Below are positions 33,576-42,364 of a DNA stretch of 64,000 nucleotides, one piece after another. Source of the DNA: Gammaproteobacteria bacterium (GTDB lineage Bacteria > Pseudomonadota > Gammaproteobacteria > HK1); NCBI GenBank assembly GCA_022824305.1, contig JAJEAD010000087.1:40328-104327 (forward strand), written 5' to 3'. Every line of letters begins with the position of its first letter. The first letter of the stretch is position 1. The notes below the pieces were generated by a model that had not been told where the DNA came from, ran no database searches, and saw only the letters and a list, made by a program, of their open reading frames with translations. The translations under genes and the position numbers were made by a program.

Positions 33576-34457
33576 CTATCGAGTCATCGTTCGCGATGGG
33601 ATGCCGGGATCAGCGTAGCGGGTGTGGCGGCACGCTCTTTCTATTGATGCGAGAAGGACATCGATGTCCTTCTCGTCAACGACCTCGGTCGTGAAGGACG
33701 CATGGCTCAGGATCGCCTTGGCGGTCTCGTAGGCGGCCATGAGCGAGCCGTTCTGCGGTCGGCCCAGCAGAAAGTGCAGGTCGATTCGCTCGCTTGTCCC
33801 GTCGGCGACGGCCGCAAGATGCCCGCGCCACCTGCGCGCCTTGGTCATGATGCTCTCGGCGCTGGCCATGTCCAGAGACACCGGTTCGCAGGCATGCCAC
33901 CGTCCATTCCTCCAGGCCTTTTCGAACACTATTCGGTCTTGCTTGCCCACCACCGTCTTGGGTTCGAATGGAACGTTGATCCCGCGTTCCATGAGCTTGT
34001 CACGGACAGGTTGCCAGACATCGTCGTCGGACCGGCGCTTGGCCGGTGCGGAGTCGTACCGGGAGACGTAACGCTCGTAGAGGCGTTCGAATGTCCGGGA
34101 CGGTTCAGCGGTTAGCCCGGTCCCTGTCGGCGACCACTGCAAGGCGCTGTCATCATCACGCAGTACCTTCAACGCGTGTGATCGGGCATGGGTCCGTGCG
34201 TCGAACAGGGATGTCTTGCTCGCCTGCTTCGCGACGGTCAAGAGACCGCGGTCGACCGCCTCCATGGCATCGGAGAACGCCGCGCGATCAAGATCGGGGA
34301 ACGCGTGCTTCAGACGACCGATCGTCTTGCGCGTTCGAACCTTCAGGAAGCTGACCGCGGGAGCGTGCATGACGACGCCGACATTGAGCGCCTCTCCTGA
34401 AACCACGTCGTGGATGTAGCGGAGCACGGTGTAGCTGTAGGCTTGTTTCTCTGTCAT
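33576..34457 (-). CDS. DUF3037 domain protein, partner of the HipA-family kinase
   Basis: 293 residues. The DUF3037 core is N-terminal: 'YSYTVLRYIHDVVSGEALNV' (about 7-26), 'GVVMHAP' and 'KVRTRKTIGRLKHAFPDLDR' (about 40-59). The biochemical role of the family is unknown. Its ATG overlaps the TGA of the HipA-like gene (ATGA), a strong sign of a functional pair, and such kinase/DUF3037 pairs recur in bacteria. The segment 34276-34407 is repeated at 26808-26939. Base composition is lower in GC than the flanking chromosome. Confidence 0.8.
   Translation of the reverse strand: MTEKQAYSYTVLRYIHDVVSGEALNVGVVMHAPAVSFLKVRTRKTIGRLKHAFPDLDRAAFSDAMEAVDRGLLTVAKQASKTSLFDARTHARSHALKVLRDDDSALQWSPTGTGLTAEPSRTFERLYERYVSRYDSAPAKRRSDDDVWQPVRDKLMERGINVPFEPKTVVGKQDRIVFEKAWRNGRWHACEPVSLDMASAESIMTKARRWRGHLAAVADGTSERIDLHFLLGRPQNGSLMAAYETAKAILSHASFTTEVVDEKDIDVLLASIERACRHTRYADPGIPSRTMTR
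34276..34407. repeat. 132-bp imperfect direct repeat (copy inside the intact DUF3037 gene)
   Basis: This segment pairs with 26808-26939 in the same orientation, gap-free, at about 86% identity by hand alignment. The copies are 7.47 kb apart and bracket the SDR, the HTH-nuclease gene and the membrane-protein gene. The level of divergence fits an old gene duplication or two independently acquired homologues rather than a recent insertion duplication. Confidence 0.75.
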
Positions 34458-35248
34458 TGCAGCACCCGCCTTGTCTCGGCGATGACGCCGTCCAGATTGT
34501 CCCTTGCGTTCCGAATTCGATCCAGCACCTCCTCCACCGCCGGATGGGCCGCGCCCCATTCCGGCGGCATGGCCTGCCGGTATTCCAGCAGCCGGTCGTC
34601 CGATATCGCTGACCATCGCTGTCGCAGCGGGTCAAAGTCGAGATTGCGCGTCTTCAGGTGGCGGCAGAAGAGGTGGCCATCGGCCCGGTCCAGCCAGCTC
34701 AGGGCACCTACCTGCCAGGGTGGCCGCCAACCGGGAAGCCCCACGGTGGAGGGGAATGCCAGTTCATGGTCGATGAGGCGGAGACGATCCCCGGCGACGA
34801 GGCAGTTCGGGTTCGACGGCTTTCTGTCGGCGTTGTCGATGACGGCATCGAAGACGAATGTCCCCAACGCCGAAGGCAGCATGGATTCCGACACTCGGTT
34901 GCCCGAAGTCCACACGCTGAACTGGTTCCCGACCTTCGCGGAACCGAACCCGACGGGCGAACTGGTCCCAAGCCGCTCTGCGATGTCGGGGTCCGTCACG
35001 ACCGAGGACAGGGTCGAAGGAATCTCCACGAGGTAGGGCGTGGGCACGGGAAGATTCAGATCAATCGCGAGGCAGGCCGCCACGACTTCACGGGCCAGAC
35101 TCGTCACACCCTCGAAACAACCCACCGAGAGCTTGCAGAAGACCTCGATGGCTCCGTCGGTATCCGTCTCGCAGAGTATCAGAACGGGTTTTGTCCGTCC
35201 TGACTTCGCTTCGCGTATGACCTCGACGGCGGTCACGCGGCCGAGCAT
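34454..35248 (-). CDS. HipA-family serine/threonine kinase-like protein
   Basis: 264 residues, shorter than HipA (about 440) and matching the compact 'HipA_2' type. Kinase landmarks are the nucleotide-binding Lys region 'EVFCKLSVGCFEG' (about 35-47), the catalytic loop 'NADRKPSNPN' (about 138-147) and the metal-binding 'RLRLIDHELAF' (about 153-163). It would phosphorylate a protein target; classical HipA acts on GltX to cause growth arrest. No HipB antitoxin is adjacent; instead its stop overlaps the DUF3037 start and its start lies within the last 16 bp of hsdS. Confidence 0.8.
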   Translation of the reverse strand: MLGRVTAVEVIREAKSGRTKPVLILCETDTDGAIEVFCKLSVGCFEGVTSLAREVVAACLAIDLNLPVPTPYLVEIPSTLSSVVTDPDIAERLGTSSPVGFGSAKVGNQFSVWTSGNRVSESMLPSALGTFVFDAVIDNADRKPSNPNCLVAGDRLRLIDHELAFPSTVGLPGWRPPWQVGALSWLDRADGHLFCRHLKTRNLDFDPLRQRWSAISDDRLLEYRQAMPPEWGAAHPAVEEVLDRIRNARDNLDGVIAETRRVLQ

Positions 35249-36390
35249 CCGGCCTCCCTGCCGAACACCTTATGCAGCATGGCGGGTAACAGTTCGCTGA
35301 GCTCCTTTTCTATGTCCGTGAACTTGCTTCGAACGGTTCGGCAATGGTCGACAACGCCCAGTGCTGTCGCCTGTGCATCCAAGCTCGGCATCTTGGTGTT
35401 CATCGCAAGGAGCATCTCCGGACGCAATCGCTCGCGTCGTGCGCCCTGTCCTCTCGTCAGTTGAGCAAGCTGGTTCTGAAACCAGGGAGTCTGAATCAAC
35501 ATGTCCAGGTATCGGGGTGTCAATCGGTCCTCGTGGCACCGGAACGTCCGATACTCAGGCGAGACAAACCACCCGGCGAGGTTTCTTGTGCAGACCGCTA
35601 TGGCTCCTTCCCATCCCTTGGGTTGGCTTACCACCAGTAGGCCGTCATGGAGGCGGTTGAACCAGCGGTATGACGTCTCCGAACCCTTTACGGGTGCCTT
35701 CGTGAACAATCCGCCAGCGAACCCCTTTATACCCACTTGAGGATAGAGGACATCCGGCTGGATAGCCTGTCGATCCTCCCACAGGTACACGAAGTCGCCG
35801 AGTGGGCGCGCTTCGCCTGAGCACAACGCGGTATGAAGACTTTGCGTCAGAGCTGCAACATCTCGTTCTACTTCTTCTTGCAGCTTCGTCGCCTCTTCGA
35901 TCAGCATCGTGACGCGATCCAATCGCGCAGCCATGTGCCGTTGTTTATCGGGAAGGGGGAGGGGTATCACACACTGCAAGAACCGCTTGGGCCGAACAGA
36001 CGCATAACCCGTAGTTCCTCGCGCAGCCTTGCTGATTTGTGGCTCGAAATAGTTTGCTACGGTGAGATAGTGGAACCATCGTGGGATCAGCCGTGAAGTG
36101 TCAATATCGAAGAGATAGAAGTGGCTGGTACACAAGGCTCCGTCACCTTCGGGAGGAACGATTCCCAGCGCACCCTTCTTCGCCCAGATCTCGGACACGA
36201 TGATCTGGCCTGCTCGTGCAAACTGGTGCTTCTTCATCAAGATGCTGGCACCATCGACGAGCTTATCCCGAACCACTCCGCGGCCGAACAACTTGACCGA
36301 CAGCTTCTCATACGTCACAGGCTCAAGGGCGGTGACGTAGGATTGATCCTGCTTGATGACTTCGCTCAATTCCACAATCGGCCAAGCCAT
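35233..36390 (-). CDS. hsdS: Type I restriction-modification specificity subunit HsdS
   Basis: 385 residues with the two-domain plan of HsdS. Target-recognition domain 1 spans about 1-150 and ends 'ISKAARGTTGYASVRPKRFL'. It is followed by a central helix ('LDRVTMLIEEATKLQEEVER', about 162-181), domain 2 (about 195-330, with 'LVVSQPKGWEGAIAVCTRNL') and a terminal helix. It sets the DNA target of the complex. The start ATG shares one base with the hsdM stop (TGATG). It is visibly less GC-rich than hsdM and hsdR, as is common for exchangeable specificity genes. The target sequence cannot be predicted. Confidence 0.88.
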   Translation of the reverse strand: MAWPIVELSEVIKQDQSYVTALEPVTYEKLSVKLFGRGVVRDKLVDGASILMKKHQFARAGQIIVSEIWAKKGALGIVPPEGDGALCTSHFYLFDIDTSRLIPRWFHYLTVANYFEPQISKAARGTTGYASVRPKRFLQCVIPLPLPDKQRHMAARLDRVTMLIEEATKLQEEVERDVAALTQSLHTALCSGEARPLGDFVYLWEDRQAIQPDVLYPQVGIKGFAGGLFTKAPVKGSETSYRWFNRLHDGLLVVSQPKGWEGAIAVCTRNLAGWFVSPEYRTFRCHEDRLTPRYLDMLIQTPWFQNQLAQLTRGQGARRERLRPEMLLAMNTKMPSLDAQATALGVVDHCRTVRSKFTDIEKELSELLPAMLHKVFGREAGCSAA

Positions 36391-37955
36391 CACACCGGCT
36401 CCGCCAGGATCGACTTGATCTCGTCCATGATCTCCAGAACCCGGCGTTCCTTCGCGATGATGGCGTCGACGATTTCGGTCGGCGAGCGGTGGTCTTCGAC
36501 GTCCTCGGAGTGCGGGTTCTTGATGTCGAGATTGCAGGCCGTCACGCGCTCGTCGGCGTCGCGCCGGATCAGTTCGCTCGCATCGACCCGCCATGCCCGC
36601 TCGTTCGCCTCCCGATCCTTCCACCACGCAAGGCAGGGCGCGAGCTCCTCGAGTGTGAGCGGGGCCGTCTTGGAGTACTTCCTGCGGCCCTCCGGCCGAG
36701 GCTGCTCGTAGTACCAGATCGAGCGCGTCGGCCCGGAGGTGTTGAAGAAGATCAGATTGGCCGGGATGTCGGTGTAGGGTGCGAAGACGCCTTCCGGCAG
36801 GCGGACGATCGTGTGAAGGTTGAAGCTCTCCAGGAGGTCGGCCTTGATGCGCGCGGCGATGCCGTCGCCGAAGAGGGTGCCGTTGGGGACGACGACGGCG
36901 GCCCGGCCCCTACCGCCGCGCTTGAGTCGTCGCATGATGACCTGGAGGAACAGGAGCGCCGTTTCCGCGGTTCGCCGGTCGTCGGGAAAATTGTTGAGGA
37001 TCCCCGCCTCTTCCTCGCCGCCGAAGGGCGGGTTGGTGAGGATGACGTTGACCCGCCGGTCCTCGCCGATCTCGGTCAGTCGATGGCGCAGCGCGTTGCC
37101 GGGGTCGATGCGCGGCGCATGGAGGCCGTGCAGAAGCAGGTTCAACTGGGCGAGCAGGTAGGGCAGGGTCTTGGCCTCCTCGCCGAAGACGCTGTGCTCC
37201 TGGACCGTCGTACCGTCGGATTCTGTCTTCGCCTGGCGCATGAGGTGGTCGAAGGATTCGGTCAGGAACCCTCCGGTGCCGCAGGCCGGGTCGAGCACCG
37301 TTTCGCCCAGTCGCGGGTCGGTCACCTCCACCATGAAGCGGACCACCGGTCGTGGCGTGTAGAACTCGCCGGCGTCGCCGGCCGCGTCGCGCATCTCCCT
37401 CAGCAGGGTTTCGTAGAGCCGCCCGAGGGTGTGGACTTCCTCCGAGACATGGAACCGGATGCCGTCGACCAGGTTGACCACGTCGCGCAGGAGGTAGCCG
37501 CTCTCCATGCGGTTGGAGAAACCCTGGAAGACTGTCGCGACCACGTCGCGCCGCTCGCGTCCACCGCCGTCGCCACGCAGGTTCCTGAGCCATGCGAACA
37601 GGCCCGGTCCCCGGGAGCCGTCGGGACGTTCGGCTTCCTCGCCCTCCAGGAACGCGAGGAGATCGGGGCCGGTCAATCCGTCGGCCGGGGCGGCCCAGTC
37701 GCGCCAGCGATAGGGCGGATCGATGACGGCCCGGTAGTCGGCCCCGGCGAGCGCTGCCTTCGTCTCCTCGACACGCTCCATGTCGTCGAGGAACTTGAGG
37801 AACATGATCCAGGTCAGCATGGGCAGACGATCCAGGTCGCCGTTCAAGCCCTTGTCCTTGCGCATGATTCGGCGTGCGGACTTGATGATGCTGTCGAGCC
37901 GCTGTGCCGTCGTCTGCTCTCTTGATGCCGCCTTCCTGCTGGCCCTTCCAGCCAT
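36390..37955 (-). CDS. hsdM: Type I restriction-modification DNA methyltransferase HsdM
   Basis: 521 residues. An N-terminal helical domain (about 15-150, 'RLPMLTWIMFLKFLDDME') precedes the gamma-class N6-adenine methyltransferase fold. This has 'GEFYTPRPVVRFMVEV' (about 200), SAM motif I 'VLDPACGTGGFLTESF' (about 224) and catalytic motif IV 'NVILTNPPFGG' (about 311). It methylates adenine to protect host DNA and forms the core of the M2S complex. It is 17 bp after hsdR and coupled to hsdS. Confidence 0.95.
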   Translation of the reverse strand: MAGRASRKAASREQTTAQRLDSIIKSARRIMRKDKGLNGDLDRLPMLTWIMFLKFLDDMERVEETKAALAGADYRAVIDPPYRWRDWAAPADGLTGPDLLAFLEGEEAERPDGSRGPGLFAWLRNLRGDGGGRERRDVVATVFQGFSNRMESGYLLRDVVNLVDGIRFHVSEEVHTLGRLYETLLREMRDAAGDAGEFYTPRPVVRFMVEVTDPRLGETVLDPACGTGGFLTESFDHLMRQAKTESDGTTVQEHSVFGEEAKTLPYLLAQLNLLLHGLHAPRIDPGNALRHRLTEIGEDRRVNVILTNPPFGGEEEAGILNNFPDDRRTAETALLFLQVIMRRLKRGGRGRAAVVVPNGTLFGDGIAARIKADLLESFNLHTIVRLPEGVFAPYTDIPANLIFFNTSGPTRSIWYYEQPRPEGRRKYSKTAPLTLEELAPCLAWWKDREANERAWRVDASELIRRDADERVTACNLDIKNPHSEDVEDHRSPTEIVDAIIAKERRVLEIMDEIKSILAEPV

Positions 37956-37972
37956 GCGTCGTCTCCTTGAAT

Positions 37973-40363
37973 CTACGCGGCGTAGAGCCGCTTCTGCATC
38001 TCCGCCACCGCCTTTCTCATGTTCTGAACACCGCCGAATCTGTCCGAGATCTCAATGACGTTCCCCCAGTCCGAGATCGGCGGAATCTCCAGGATGTCCG
38101 GCAGCTTGAACTGCACGCTGCCGTGCTCGGCGTACTTGTCCAGCATGGCGTCGAGAACCTCGCGCGCGGCCGGCACGTACTGCCCGAGGAACGCCGATTC
38201 TTCCTGCTTCAGGCGCTCGGCGCGTTCGCGCCGGGTTCGCAGCGGGGCATGAAAGGCCAGGTGACACAGCAGGTCGAAAGGGTCTGCCTCCGGCCTGCCG
38301 GACACCTCCCCGAGGGTGTCCATGTCGATGCCCTGGTCCAGAAGACGCTCGACGATCTCCGCCCGGCGTTCGGGATCCAGCCAGTCCCTGCGAAGATCGG
38401 ATGCGTTCGGATACAGGGTGCGCACCCTGTCGGCGGTGTAGTCGGTGAGCTGGCGGCAGGCGAGCTTCCTGCCCTCCGAGTCGAGCTCGTAGACCAGGTG
38501 CTTCACGATCTCGACCTCGCCGTCGTCGACATAGTACTTCCGGGGCGGGCCCTCGTCGTCACCGTCGAGGCTGCCCGGCGGCAGTGTTTCGTCAGTGTCT
38601 GGAAACGAGAGGTAGGGATCGGGCTCCGGCTCCCGTGTCCACGTCTTCTCGATCATATATCCCTCCCGATCGATGACGTCTTCCTGCTCGTACAGCGGGA
38701 CGCCGTCGAAGTTCGGGTCCGCGAACTTCTCGGTGGCGGTACCCGTGTAGTCGATGATGTTGAACGCGAGCTTGCCGTAGTCGGTGCGCAGTCGCGTTCC
38801 GCGTCCGATGATCTGCTTGAACTCGGGCATCGAGCCGACGACCCGGGCCAGCACCACGTTCTTGCACGTCGGAGCGTCGACGCCGGTGGTCAGCAGTTGG
38901 GAGGTAGTCAGGATGACGGGCGCACGCGTCTCCACGTCCTGGAACCTGGCCCGGTGAGCGCTGCCGATGTGTCCCTCGTCCGCGGTGACTCGGCACACAT
39001 AGTCAGGGTGTTCCTTGACCAGATCGGTGTTGAGTTCAGCGAGCGCGCCGCGCATCTCCAGCGCGTGCTCCTGGTCGACGCAGAAGACGATCGTCTTCGC
39101 GAAGCGGTCGGTCTGGTGCATGAAGCCGGTGAGGTGCCGGGCGATGGCTCTGGTCCGCGCCTTGATCGCGATCAGACGCTCGAAATCCGGGGTGTGGTAC
39201 TCCGCGTCCGGGATCGTTCTCCCGTACCGATCAAGCTCGCCCCTGGTCGGACGCCATCCGGTGGCATCGTAGTCGGTGATGATCCGATGCACGCGGAAGG
39301 GGGCGAGAAATCCGTCCTCGATGCCCTGGGCGAGGCTGTACTCGTAGAGCGGATCGCCGAAGTACGCGTAGGTGTCGACGTTGTCCTCGCGGCGCGGCGT
39401 GGCGGTCATGCCGAGTTGGGTCGCGGGCTCGAACCACTCCAGGATCTCGCGCCAGTTGCTGTCGTCGCGAGCGCTGCCCCGATGGCACTCGTCGACGATG
39501 ACGAGGTCGAAGAAGTCTCGCGGGTACTCCTGACAGAGACCCGGCCGGCTCTCGTCGCGGGCCAAGCTCTGATAGGTCGCGAAGTACATGTCGCGACTCC
39601 TTGAAGCGTCACCGCCGACGATCTTGTGGCGCGCATCCCCGAAGACGCTGAAGTCCCTCGCCATCGGATCGTCCACGAGGACGTTGCGGTCGGCGAGAAA
39701 GAGCATCTTCGGCCTGCGTGCGGTGCCTCGTGTGTTCCAGCGGGCGGACCAGAGCTTCCAGGCAGTCTGGAACGCGACGGCGGTCTTCCCCGATCCGGTG
39801 CACAGCGTCAGCAGGATGCGCTTTCGCCCCGAGACGACAGCCTGGACGGCACGGTTGACGGCGATCTCCTGGTAGTACCGCAGTGGCCTGCTCCGGTCCG
39901 GCCAGGTCGGGGCCAGCAGCTTCTCGGCCGTCTCCCGATCCATAGGACCCTCTGCTGCGCACTGCCGCTGCCAGAGCTCCTCGGGCGGCGGAAAGTTGTC
40001 GACGGGCCGTTCCACGCCGGTTATGTAGTCGATCTCGATGATCTCCACGCCGTTCGTTGCATACGCGAACTTGAGGCCGAGTGTTTCGGCATAGTCACGC
40101 GCTTGCTGGAGACCCTCGGCGGCGTGCTTGTAGCGCGCCTTCGCCTCGACCACCGCAATTGGAAAATGGGGCCGGTACCGCAGGATGTAGTCGGCGCGCT
40201 TCTGTCTTCCACGGCGTGCCTTGCCTCCGGCGAACACGATCCGTCCGTCGGTGAAGGTCCGCTGTTCGTTGATTGCGTGAGGCGCATCGTCCCAGCCTGC
40301 TTTGCGGAGCCTGGGGACGACAAACTTGCGGCAGGTGTCAGCTTCGGTCTCGTTCAGTGTCAC
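37973..40363 (-). CDS. hsdR: Type I restriction enzyme HsdR (EcoEI/EcoR124-like translocase-nuclease)
   Basis: 796 residues. The N-terminal PD-(D/E)xK nuclease is seen as 'ADYILRYRPHFPIAVVEAKA' (about 57-76; D, E-x-K). The SF2 translocase follows with Walker A 'TLCTGSGKTAVAFQ' (about 186), DEAD-type 'LVIVDECHRGS' (about 288), motif III 'GMTATP' (about 318) and 'IIGRGTRLR' motif VI (about 505). The C-terminal EcoEI-type domain binds HsdM. It starts the operon hsdR-hsdM-hsdS-HipA-DUF3037. It looks intact, so the system is probably functional. Confidence 0.95.
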   Translation of the reverse strand: MTLNETEADTCRKFVVPRLRKAGWDDAPHAINEQRTFTDGRIVFAGGKARRGRQKRADYILRYRPHFPIAVVEAKARYKHAAEGLQQARDYAETLGLKFAYATNGVEIIEIDYITGVERPVDNFPPPEELWQRQCAAEGPMDRETAEKLLAPTWPDRSRPLRYYQEIAVNRAVQAVVSGRKRILLTLCTGSGKTAVAFQTAWKLWSARWNTRGTARRPKMLFLADRNVLVDDPMARDFSVFGDARHKIVGGDASRSRDMYFATYQSLARDESRPGLCQEYPRDFFDLVIVDECHRGSARDDSNWREILEWFEPATQLGMTATPRREDNVDTYAYFGDPLYEYSLAQGIEDGFLAPFRVHRIITDYDATGWRPTRGELDRYGRTIPDAEYHTPDFERLIAIKARTRAIARHLTGFMHQTDRFAKTIVFCVDQEHALEMRGALAELNTDLVKEHPDYVCRVTADEGHIGSAHRARFQDVETRAPVILTTSQLLTTGVDAPTCKNVVLARVVGSMPEFKQIIGRGTRLRTDYGKLAFNIIDYTGTATEKFADPNFDGVPLYEQEDVIDREGYMIEKTWTREPEPDPYLSFPDTDETLPPGSLDGDDEGPPRKYYVDDGEVEIVKHLVYELDSEGRKLACRQLTDYTADRVRTLYPNASDLRRDWLDPERRAEIVERLLDQGIDMDTLGEVSGRPEADPFDLLCHLAFHAPLRTRRERAERLKQEESAFLGQYVPAAREVLDAMLDKYAEHGSVQFKLPDILEIPPISDWGNVIEISDRFGGVQNMRKAVAEMQKRLYAA

Positions 40364-40496
40364 GACTCCAAATGCTCATGGTCCGGTGCGCCGGCCCAGC
40401 CCGCGACATGAAATGGTCCAGCGCCGCGCTGCGGCCTGCCTGGGACTGCGGGCATCTTGCCGGCCTGCATCAGATGGGGAATCAAGAGCGGAGCCC

Positions 40497-42062
40497 TCAG
40501 AAGTCCGTGGGCGCGCCGCCTTCGCGCTTGCGCCGTTCCACGAAAGCGGCGAGCTCCTCGCGAATCGCTTCGTCCATCGGCGGCGATTCGAACTCGGCGA
40601 GGATCTTCTTGCACAGGAGGTTGGCCCGCCGCACGGTGTCCACCGAGCCGCGCTCCTCCCAGCTCTCGAAGTTGCTCCAGTCCGAGAGGAAGGGTCCGTA
40701 AAAGGCGGTCTCGTAGCGATCCTGCGTGTGCCGGCAGCCGAAGAAGTGGCCAGCCGATCCCACTTCCCGAATCGCCTCGACCGCGACATCGTCCTCGGTG
40801 ACCGGGACCGGCCGCAGGTAGGCCACGATCTGCTGGAGCGTCTCGCAGTCCATGATGAACTTCTCGTACGACGCGCACAGCCCGCCTTCGAGCCAGCCGG
40901 CCGCGTGGTAGACCACGTTGACGCCCGAGGCGACCGCCGCCCAGAGCGAAAACGCGCTCTCCCATGCCGCCTGCGCGTCCGGGCAATTCGCGGCGCACGC
41001 GTTGGAGGCGCGCAGCGGCAGTCCGTAGAAGCGGGCCATCTGTCCCGAGAGCTGTGTCGCGCGAATGTACTCGGGGGTGCCGAAGGCCGGTGCACCGGAG
41101 CGCATGTCGACATTGGACGTGAAGGACCCGATCGCGCAGGGCACTCCCGGCTTGACGCACTGGAGCAGCACGATGGCGGAAAGCCCCTCGGCCAGGAACT
41201 GGGTGACCGCGCCGGCAAGGGTCACCGGCGCCATGGCGCCGGCGAGCGTGAAGGGCGTGACGATGGTCGGCTGTCCGCGGCGGGCGAGCCGCATCGCGCC
41301 GTCGAGCATCGGCCAGTCGTGCTTGAGCGGCGAGGAGGAATTGATGTTGGTGTACATGCGCGGCGCCGCGTCGAACTCCTCGTGCGTGAGCCCTCCCGCG
41401 ATGCGCACCATCTCCATCGCGTCTTCCATCCGGGCGGTGCCGAGCGCATAGGCGTGGACCGCCTTGTCGGTCAGGGTCAGCATGTCGTAGAGGCAGTCGA
41501 GATGCCGGATCGACGCATGGAGATCGACCGGCTCCACCGGATAGCCCCCCACCATGTGGATGCAGTTGAAGTACTGGGTGAGCTTGAGCAGATCCCGGTA
41601 GCCGTCACGGTCCCCGACCCGCCGCCCGCGGTCGAGGTCGGAGCAGTTGGGCGGGCTCGCCACGCTCAGAAAGGCCATCCGCTTCCCGCCGATGGGAACC
41701 TCGTGCCGGGGGTTTCGCGGGGTGATGGCGAAGGTCGAGGGCGCGATGCCCACTTTTTCCATGACGAGTTCCCGGTCCATGCGCACGTTGGTGCTGCCCG
41801 GAGTCGTCTCGCAGCCCGCCGCCTTCAGCACCGCTCGGGCCTCCTCGTTGAGGAACTCGATTCCGATCTCTTCGAGGACCCGCATTGCCCCCTCGTGGAT
41901 CGCCTGCACCTGCTCCGCGTCCAGCGGCTCGGTGGGAGCGTCGCGGTTGAGGGGCACTTCCCAGGGGAGTTGCCTGACCGCCGGTCCCGCGCCCCGGCGG
42001 TTGGCGCCGCGTCCCCCGGTCCGGCGCGTGCGCCGGCGGCTTCGTCCCTGCTCGGGCTCCAA
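40497..42062 (-). CDS. MttB-family corrinoid methyltransferase, non-pyrrolysine
   Basis: 521 residues, trimethylamine-methyltransferase fold ('AMRVLEEIGIEFLNEEARAV' about 59, 'NINSSSPLKHDWPM' about 235, 'FFGCRHTQDRYETAFYGPFL' about 440). True MttB reads a UAG as pyrrolysine; here the frame is continuous with no amber codon, so it belongs to the large non-Pyl group that demethylates glycine betaine or other quaternary amines onto a corrinoid protein. No corrinoid protein or corrinoid-activating gene is adjacent. The first ~25 residues are Arg/Gly-rich and may be upstream of the true start. It is divergent from the ornithine-cyclodeaminase-like gene. Confidence 0.88.
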   Translation of the reverse strand: MEPEQGRSRRRTRRTGGRGANRRGAGPAVRQLPWEVPLNRDAPTEPLDAEQVQAIHEGAMRVLEEIGIEFLNEEARAVLKAAGCETTPGSTNVRMDRELVMEKVGIAPSTFAITPRNPRHEVPIGGKRMAFLSVASPPNCSDLDRGRRVGDRDGYRDLLKLTQYFNCIHMVGGYPVEPVDLHASIRHLDCLYDMLTLTDKAVHAYALGTARMEDAMEMVRIAGGLTHEEFDAAPRMYTNINSSSPLKHDWPMLDGAMRLARRGQPTIVTPFTLAGAMAPVTLAGAVTQFLAEGLSAIVLLQCVKPGVPCAIGSFTSNVDMRSGAPAFGTPEYIRATQLSGQMARFYGLPLRASNACAANCPDAQAAWESAFSLWAAVASGVNVVYHAAGWLEGGLCASYEKFIMDCETLQQIVAYLRPVPVTEDDVAVEAIREVGSAGHFFGCRHTQDRYETAFYGPFLSDWSNFESWEERGSVDTVRRANLLCKKILAEFESPPMDEAIREELAAFVERRKREGGAPTDF

Positions 42063-42364
42063 CTCTCCCCTCCTTCACTGCAGGTTCCACCACGGGTGGG
42101 TCACCTTCACACGTCCGGCGTCCTGCCGGCAAGCGAAGGCCGCCGGAAACGAAGCGGGTGAAGTCGGGAAAGCGCGGGGAGGGCGCTACCGCTCCCCTCG
42201 CGCGGTGCACGAACGGCGGATGGAGCCCCGGCATTGCGGGAGCGGTCGCCGGGTTCCGCGCCCTCGACGTGGCAACCCCGAGGAACATCGAATCGGTCGG
42301 GGTGAGGGCACTGCCGTGTTCCGTTACAGTAGCCGACCGGCGACACGGCACCGGAGGTGCGGCG
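42063..42364. other. 302-bp divergent gap between the MttB-type and cyclodeaminase-type genes
   Basis: No gene is recognised. It should hold the two divergent promoters. A fairly AT-rich patch around 42316-42335 (ccgttacagtagcc) just upstream of the plus-strand gene is the most promoter-like part, but no confident -35/-10 pair can be drawn. Confidence 0.35.

Noticed and set aside
40497..42062. A pyrrolysine-containing trimethylamine methyltransferase
   Set aside because: The frame runs through without an in-frame TAG and no pyl genes are present, so it belongs to the non-Pyl MttB group.
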